From NCBI GenBank assembly GCA_016210245.1, contig JACQUR010000096.1:1-15316 (forward strand): a stretch of DNA of 15,316 bases, read 5' to 3'. The notes beneath the pieces were generated by a model. It ran no database searches and was not told where the DNA came from. It was given only the letters and a program-made list of their open reading frames with translations. Shown piece by piece: positions 12,291 through 15,316 of the stretch; position 1 is the first letter of the stretch; each line of letters begins with the position of its first letter. The position numbers were made by a program, and so were the translations under genes. Origin of the DNA: Chloroflexota bacterium (GTDB lineage Bacteria > Chloroflexota > UBA6077 > JACQUR01).

Positions 12291-13073
12291 CTACCGGTGC
12301 TGCCAGACCGGCGCGCGCTTCTCCAGGAATGCCCGCAAGCCCTCCTGCGCGTCGTGGGAAGGGATCAGCTCCTCCACCTGGACCCGTTCCAGGTGCTCCA
12401 GGGCGGCGGCCACGTTCTGGTCCAGCGACTCGACGATCGCCCGGCGGGCCAGGCGCAGCGCGGCGGCGCTGGTGGCCCGCAGCCGAGCCAGCACCGACTC
12501 CAGCGCTGCGTCCAGTTCTACAGCCGGCACCGCTCGAGTGGCCAGGCCGATGCGGGCCGCCTCGGCGCCGCTCACCGGCTCCCCGGTCAGGATCAGCTCC
12601 AGGGCACGGTGGGTGCCGACCAGGCGCGGGAACAACACCGCCGCGGCCGGTGGGAAGACCGCCAGCTTGATCTCCGGCACGCCGATGCGGGCATCCTCGG
12701 CGATGAGGACGAGGTCCGAGGCGGCCGCCAACTCGCAGCCGCCGCCCAGGGCGACGCCATGAACGACCGAGACGACCGGCACCGGGCTGTGCAGCAGGCG
12801 CAGCACCAGGACGTGGAAGGCGTCCAGCAGCGGGCGCAGCGTCTCGCCCTGGTGCTCGCCGATGTCTACCCCGGCCGAGAACGCCCTGCCCTGGCCGCGC
12901 AGGACCACCGCCCGCAGGGCAGGCGCGCGGCACACCTGGTCCAGCACGTCGACCAGCCCCCGCATCATAGCGATGGTCAGGACGTTGAGGGGTGGCCGGT
13001 TCAGGGTGAGATAGGCCACGTCCTCGCGCTCTTCAACGCGAATGAGCGGTGCTTCTGCCCGGTCTGCGCTCAT
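12291..13073 (-). CDS. dch: Cyclohexa-1,5-diene-1-carbonyl-CoA hydratase-like enoyl-CoA hydratase
   Basis: This 260-aa crotonase-fold enzyme has the CoA-ester oxyanion-hole segments AFSAGVDIGEH (64-74) and HGVALGGGCEL (105-115), with Glu114 and Glu134 at the hydratase acid positions. The segment VPEIKLAVFPPAA (132-144), with F-x-P-A in place of the usual IPGAGG of enoyl-CoA hydratases, and the GVDIGEH stretch are typical of Dch/BamR. That enzyme adds water to cyclohexa-1,5-diene-1-carbonyl-CoA after benzoyl-CoA reduction. The specific assignment also rests on the Had- and Oah-like genes directly upstream. The ATG is 1 nt after the upstream stop (TGAGATG), with AGGAGA in the 3' end of that gene, so translation is coupled. 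A general enoyl-CoA hydratase is the alternative. Confidence 0.8.
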   Translation of the reverse strand: MSADRAEAPLIRVEEREDVAYLTLNRPPLNVLTIAMMRGLVDVLDQVCRAPALRAVVLRGQGRAFSAGVDIGEHQGETLRPLLDAFHVLVLRLLHSPVPVVSVVHGVALGGGCELAAASDLVLIAEDARIGVPEIKLAVFPPAAAVLFPRLVGTHRALELILTGEPVSGAEAARIGLATRAVPAVELDAALESVLARLRATSAAALRLARRAIVESLDQNVAAALEHLERVQVEELIPSHDAQEGLRAFLEKRAPVWQHR

Positions 13074-13074
13074 C

Positions 13075-14106
13075 TCATCTCTCCTGTGGCAGCACGACGT
13101 TGCGGATGCCCTGGCCGCTCCGCAGCGCGTCGAGCCCGGCGTTGATCTCGGACAGAGCGAACCGCCCCGTCACCAGCGGCACAACCTGCAGCTTGCCCCG
13201 CCGCACCAGCTCGATGACCGCCGGGAAGTCGACCGGGCGGCAGCCCAGGGTGCCGATGACCTCGATCTCGCGGTAGGTGGTGCGCCCGGCGTTGAGGGCC
13301 ATCGACTCCGCGCTGAAGCCCATCAGCAGCAGCCGGCCGCCCCCGCGCAGGCTGGAGAAGGCCTGCTCCTGGGTCTGAGGCCGGCCGATGGCCTCCACGG
13401 CCACGTCGGCTCCGCCGCCGGTCAGGCGGCGAATCGCCCGGGGCACGTCGGGCACGTCGCGCGGGTTGATCGCCTCGACCGCGCCGAAGCGGCGGGCCCA
13501 CTCCAGCTTCTCCGGGCTGATGTCCACGGCGATGACGATCGCCCCGAGCAGGGCCGCGACCTGCACCGCGTTCAGCCCCACCCCGCCGCAGCCGAAGATG
13601 GCCACCGTCTCCCCGGCCTGCACGCGGGCGCGGTTCCGCACCCCGTGGAACGGGGTAGTGACCGCGTCGGAGATGACCGAGGCCTCCACCAGCGGAATCT
13701 CCTCGGGCAGGTGGAAGCACTCGGCCGCTGGAGCGGCCACGTACTGGGCGAAGGCCCCATCGACGTCGTTGCCGAACATCTGCAGCCGCTCGCACACGTT
13801 CGCTCGCCCGGAACGGCAGGAGCGACAGGTATTGCAGGGGATGATCGGCGGTATGAGCACGCGGTCGCCGACCTTGAAGTCCCTGGCCGCCGCGCCGACC
13901 TCGACGACGACGCCCGAGGCCTCGTGGCCAAGGATGAGGGGCGGCGCTTTGAACGTCTTCACCCCGTGGTCGATGTAGTGCAGGTCGCTGTGGCACAGTC
14001 CACACGCGGCCACTTGAATGAGGATGTCGCGCTCGCCGCACCGGGGCTCCGGCGCCTCCTCGAGCGCGAGCGGAGCGTGGGGAGCGTGGAATACCGCAGC
14101 GCGCAT
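13075..14106 (-). CDS. had: 6-hydroxycyclohex-1-ene-1-carbonyl-CoA dehydrogenase-like zinc alcohol dehydrogenase
   Basis: This 343-aa medium-chain dehydrogenase (cytoplasmic, NAD-dependent) has catalytic zinc ligands Cys38 and His61-Glu62 in GLCHSD and LGHEASG. The structural zinc ligands are Cys91, Cys94, Cys97 and Cys105. The nucleotide-binding loop is FGCGGVGLNA (171-180), with Asp195 at the ribose position indicating NAD. The stretch FGNDVDGAFAQYV and ISDAVTTPFHGV recall Had of Thauera (BamQ). That enzyme oxidises 6-hydroxycyclohexenecarbonyl-CoA to the 6-oxo compound in the benzoyl-CoA pathway. GGAGG lies 5 nt before ATG 14106; longer upstream frames lack family homology. The neighbours on both sides fit the same pathway. 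Another alcohol dehydrogenase specificity cannot be excluded. Confidence 0.8.
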   Translation of the reverse strand: MRAAVFHAPHAPLALEEAPEPRCGERDILIQVAACGLCHSDLHYIDHGVKTFKAPPLILGHEASGVVVEVGAAARDFKVGDRVLIPPIIPCNTCRSCRSGRANVCERLQMFGNDVDGAFAQYVAAPAAECFHLPEEIPLVEASVISDAVTTPFHGVRNRARVQAGETVAIFGCGGVGLNAVQVAALLGAIVIAVDISPEKLEWARRFGAVEAINPRDVPDVPRAIRRLTGGGADVAVEAIGRPQTQEQAFSSLRGGGRLLLMGFSAESMALNAGRTTYREIEVIGTLGCRPVDFPAVIELVRRGKLQVVPLVTGRFALSEINAGLDALRSGQGIRNVVLPQER

Positions 14107-14143
14107 GCTTGCCTCCAGGTCTTGCTTTGCTGCCAGCAGGATT

Positions 14144-15151
14144 CTACCGCATGTTATCTGCGCCTGCCCTGGTTGGGGCCGGCGGGGCATCCTGGGCCAG
14201 CTCGGCCCCGCACATGCCGCAGAAACGGAACTGGGCCGGCAGGTAGCGGGTCCCGCACTGGGGGCAGGCGACCTTGTGTGGGCCCCACAGGTACTCGCTC
14301 GAGCCGCCTTCGGCCGCGCGGCGGCGCAGGCCGATGCGGTCCGCCGGGCGCTTCTCCGCAAAGGCGTTCATGCCCTCGGCCGGCTCCGCGTCGGTGAAGT
14401 GCAGCGCCAGCCAGTCGCGGGCGTGGCCGATGGTCAGGCTCCAGGACAGGTCCTTCCAGAAGTTCACCTGCTGGCGGGTGTAGCGGGTACACTCGGGGAA
14501 CTTGTCGACCAGCTTCTCGACCAGCTCGGCCACGGCGGCGTCGAGCTGGGCGGCCGGGACAACCCGGTTCAAAAGACCCCAGTCCAGCGCGGTCTGGGCG
14601 TCGATCCAGTCGCAGGTGAGGAGCATCTCCCGCGCCCGGCGGTCGCCGATCATGAGCGGCAGCCACTGGGTCGCGCCGCCGCAGGCCACGCTGCCCACCA
14701 TGGTCCCCACCTGGCGGATGCGCACGTGGTCGGCGGCCACCGCCAGGTCGCAGCCCATGTTGAACTCGTTGCCGCCCCCGGCGACCATGCCGTTGAGGCG
14801 GGCGATGCTGGGCTTGCCCAGGTTGCGGAGCTGCTCGTGGCACTCCATGAACAGGCCCATGTACTTCCAGTAGTCCCGCGGGCGCTCGGTGTAGTCAGTC
14901 GCGTACTCCTTGACGTCGCCGCCAGTGCAGAACGCCTTGTCGCCCGCGCCGGTCAGGACCAACACGGCCACCCGGTCGTCCCAGGCAGCATCGCGGAAGG
15001 CGCGGGTGAGCTCCTGGAGCGTGTTGGCGGTGTAGGCGTTGTAGGCGTGGGGGCGGTTGAAGGTCACCGTGGCCACCCAGTCGCGCTTGTCGTACAGGAT
15101 GTCCTGGAATCCAAAGGAGTCGGGCGACGCGCCTTCGTACAATCGTCCCAT
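14144..15151 (-). CDS. oah: 6-oxocyclohex-1-ene-1-carbonyl-CoA hydrolase-like (Oah/BamA) crotonase with C-terminal zinc ribbon
   Basis: This 335-aa enzyme has a crotonase core (residues 17-275): GDKAFCTGGDVKEYATDY (70-87), RPRDYWKYMGLF, ARLNGMVAGGGNEFNMGCDL (117-136) and QVGTMVGSVACGGATQWLP (147-165). The KEY-x3-Y-x2-RP-x3-Y segment matches BamA/Oah ring hydrolases, which open 6-oxocyclohexenecarbonyl-CoA to 3-hydroxypimelyl-CoA. The MGSV-type region also recalls BadI. The last 40 residues form a zinc ribbon, CPQCG (296-300) and CGMCG (311-315), which classical family members of about 375 aa are not known to me to carry. GAGGGAG (15159-15165) lies 7 nt before ATG 15151. It is first of the three pathway genes, 37 bp before had. 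Confidence is high for the fold and moderate for the substrate. Confidence 0.78.
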   Translation of the reverse strand: MGRLYEGASPDSFGFQDILYDKRDWVATVTFNRPHAYNAYTANTLQELTRAFRDAAWDDRVAVLVLTGAGDKAFCTGGDVKEYATDYTERPRDYWKYMGLFMECHEQLRNLGKPSIARLNGMVAGGGNEFNMGCDLAVAADHVRIRQVGTMVGSVACGGATQWLPLMIGDRRAREMLLTCDWIDAQTALDWGLLNRVVPAAQLDAAVAELVEKLVDKFPECTRYTRQQVNFWKDLSWSLTIGHARDWLALHFTDAEPAEGMNAFAEKRPADRIGLRRRAAEGGSSEYLWGPHKVACPQCGTRYLPAQFRFCGMCGAELAQDAPPAPTRAGADNMR

Positions 15152-15167
15152 CAGTCATCTCCCTCTG

Positions 15168-15240
15168 GAGATTGTAGATTTGAGATTGCAGAGTGCAGAT
15201 TTCTTCAATCTGCACTCTGCAATCTCAAATCTACAATCTC
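15168..15240. repeat. Perfect 34-bp inverted repeat of GATT/GAGTGCA heptamer words upstream of oah
   Basis: Arms 15168-15201 and 15207-15240 are exact reverse complements around TCTTC. The words are the same as in the hairpin at 10145-10211, with an identical 27-bp core (15176-15202). In transcript orientation (minus strand) the hairpin ends 2 nt before the GAGGGAG ribosome binding site of the ring-hydrolase gene. It lies between that gene and the partial gene upstream, which share a strand. Confidence 0.95.
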
Positions 15241-15248
15241 AAGGTCTT

Positions 15249-15316
15249 TCAGCTTGCCAGCGCCATCTGGCCCTGGTCCGTGGCCGCGGCGCGCAGCTTC
15301 TGCAGGCGCAGCAGGC
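15249..15316 (-). CDS. 3' end of an unidentified gene
   Basis: An open frame enters from the window edge and ends at TGA (15251-15249), giving the last 22 residues LLRLQKLRAAATDQGQMALA plus Ser. The codon bias fits its neighbours and it lies in the same direction as the ring-hydrolase operon, 97 bp upstream of it. It may be another gene of the same pathway, but too little is visible to name it. Confidence 0.5.
   Translation of the reverse strand, partial: LLRLQKLRAAATDQGQMALAS

Noticed and set aside
11557..12933. A 458-codon version of the LuxR gene starting at 12933
   Set aside because: The upstream half is antisense-like, Arg/Gly/Pro-rich translation of the dch region in another frame. 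The PAS domain begins right after ATG 12249.
10145..15240. CRISPR array made of the repeated GATT/GAGTGCA words
   Set aside because: There are no regularly spaced repeats with unique spacers and no cas genes; the units are contiguous 7-nt words within single hairpins.

Overview
The window is a high-GC bacterial chromosome segment. It most likely comes from an uncultivated Chloroflexota-type lineage. This is inferred from the proteins: a DUF2342-type zinc metalloprotease, a CxxC-x17-CxxC zinc-ribbon protein, and lipoproteins with Ala/Pro/Thr/Lys linkers. Frequent GTG starts and intergenic regions packed with heptamer-type repeats fit as well. No rRNA, tRNA, IS element or CRISPR array was seen.

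Layout. Positions 1-710 hold a 61-aa protein of unknown function and an antitoxin-like protein with a doubtful C-terminus. On the minus strand (681-2135) lies a membrane-anchored SGNH hydrolase that looks like a YpmS-YpmR fusion. It has a recognisable promoter, and a perfect 40-bp inverted repeat separates it from the plus-strand genes. Positions 2387-3403 hold a stand-alone CsaA/Trbp111-type tRNA-binding protein, a frameshifted hicA toxin, and a hicB antitoxin whose 3' end runs into an inverted ABC-transporter fragment. At 3344-3449 a yybP-ykoY manganese riboswitch, followed by a Shine-Dalgarno-sequestering hairpin, precedes a TMEM165/GDT1-type Mn exporter (3542-4126).

The most notable gene follows at 4248-4871. 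It encodes a thioredoxin-fold lipoprotein whose first redox Cys codon is TGA. The frame stays open to a normal end, and a bacterial SECIS-like hairpin lies just downstream, so it is read here as a probable selenoprotein (UxxC). A zinc-ribbon protein follows at 5168-5467. Two tandem minus-strand TTT/Bug-type solute-binding lipoproteins occupy 5606-8092. A divergent plus-strand set then runs 8465-11566: zinc metalloprotease, unknown protein, diaminopimelate decarboxylase (lysA).

The minus-strand operon at 15316-11557 reads in order: a partial gene, an Oah/BamA-like ring hydrolase, a Had-like zinc dehydrogenase, a Dch-like dienoyl-CoA hydratase and a PAS-LuxR regulator. The three enzymes match the hydratase, dehydrogenase and ring-opening hydrolase steps that follow benzoyl-CoA dearomatisation. 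The Bug lipoproteins might feed aromatic or carboxylic acids to this pathway, but that is inference.

A structural theme runs through the whole window. Most gene junctions carry tandem 7-nt (once 8-nt) words, often arranged as long perfect hairpins, and most of these end within a few nucleotides of the next gene's ribosome binding site. The words differ from junction to junction, but two hairpins about 5 kb apart share an identical 27-bp core.
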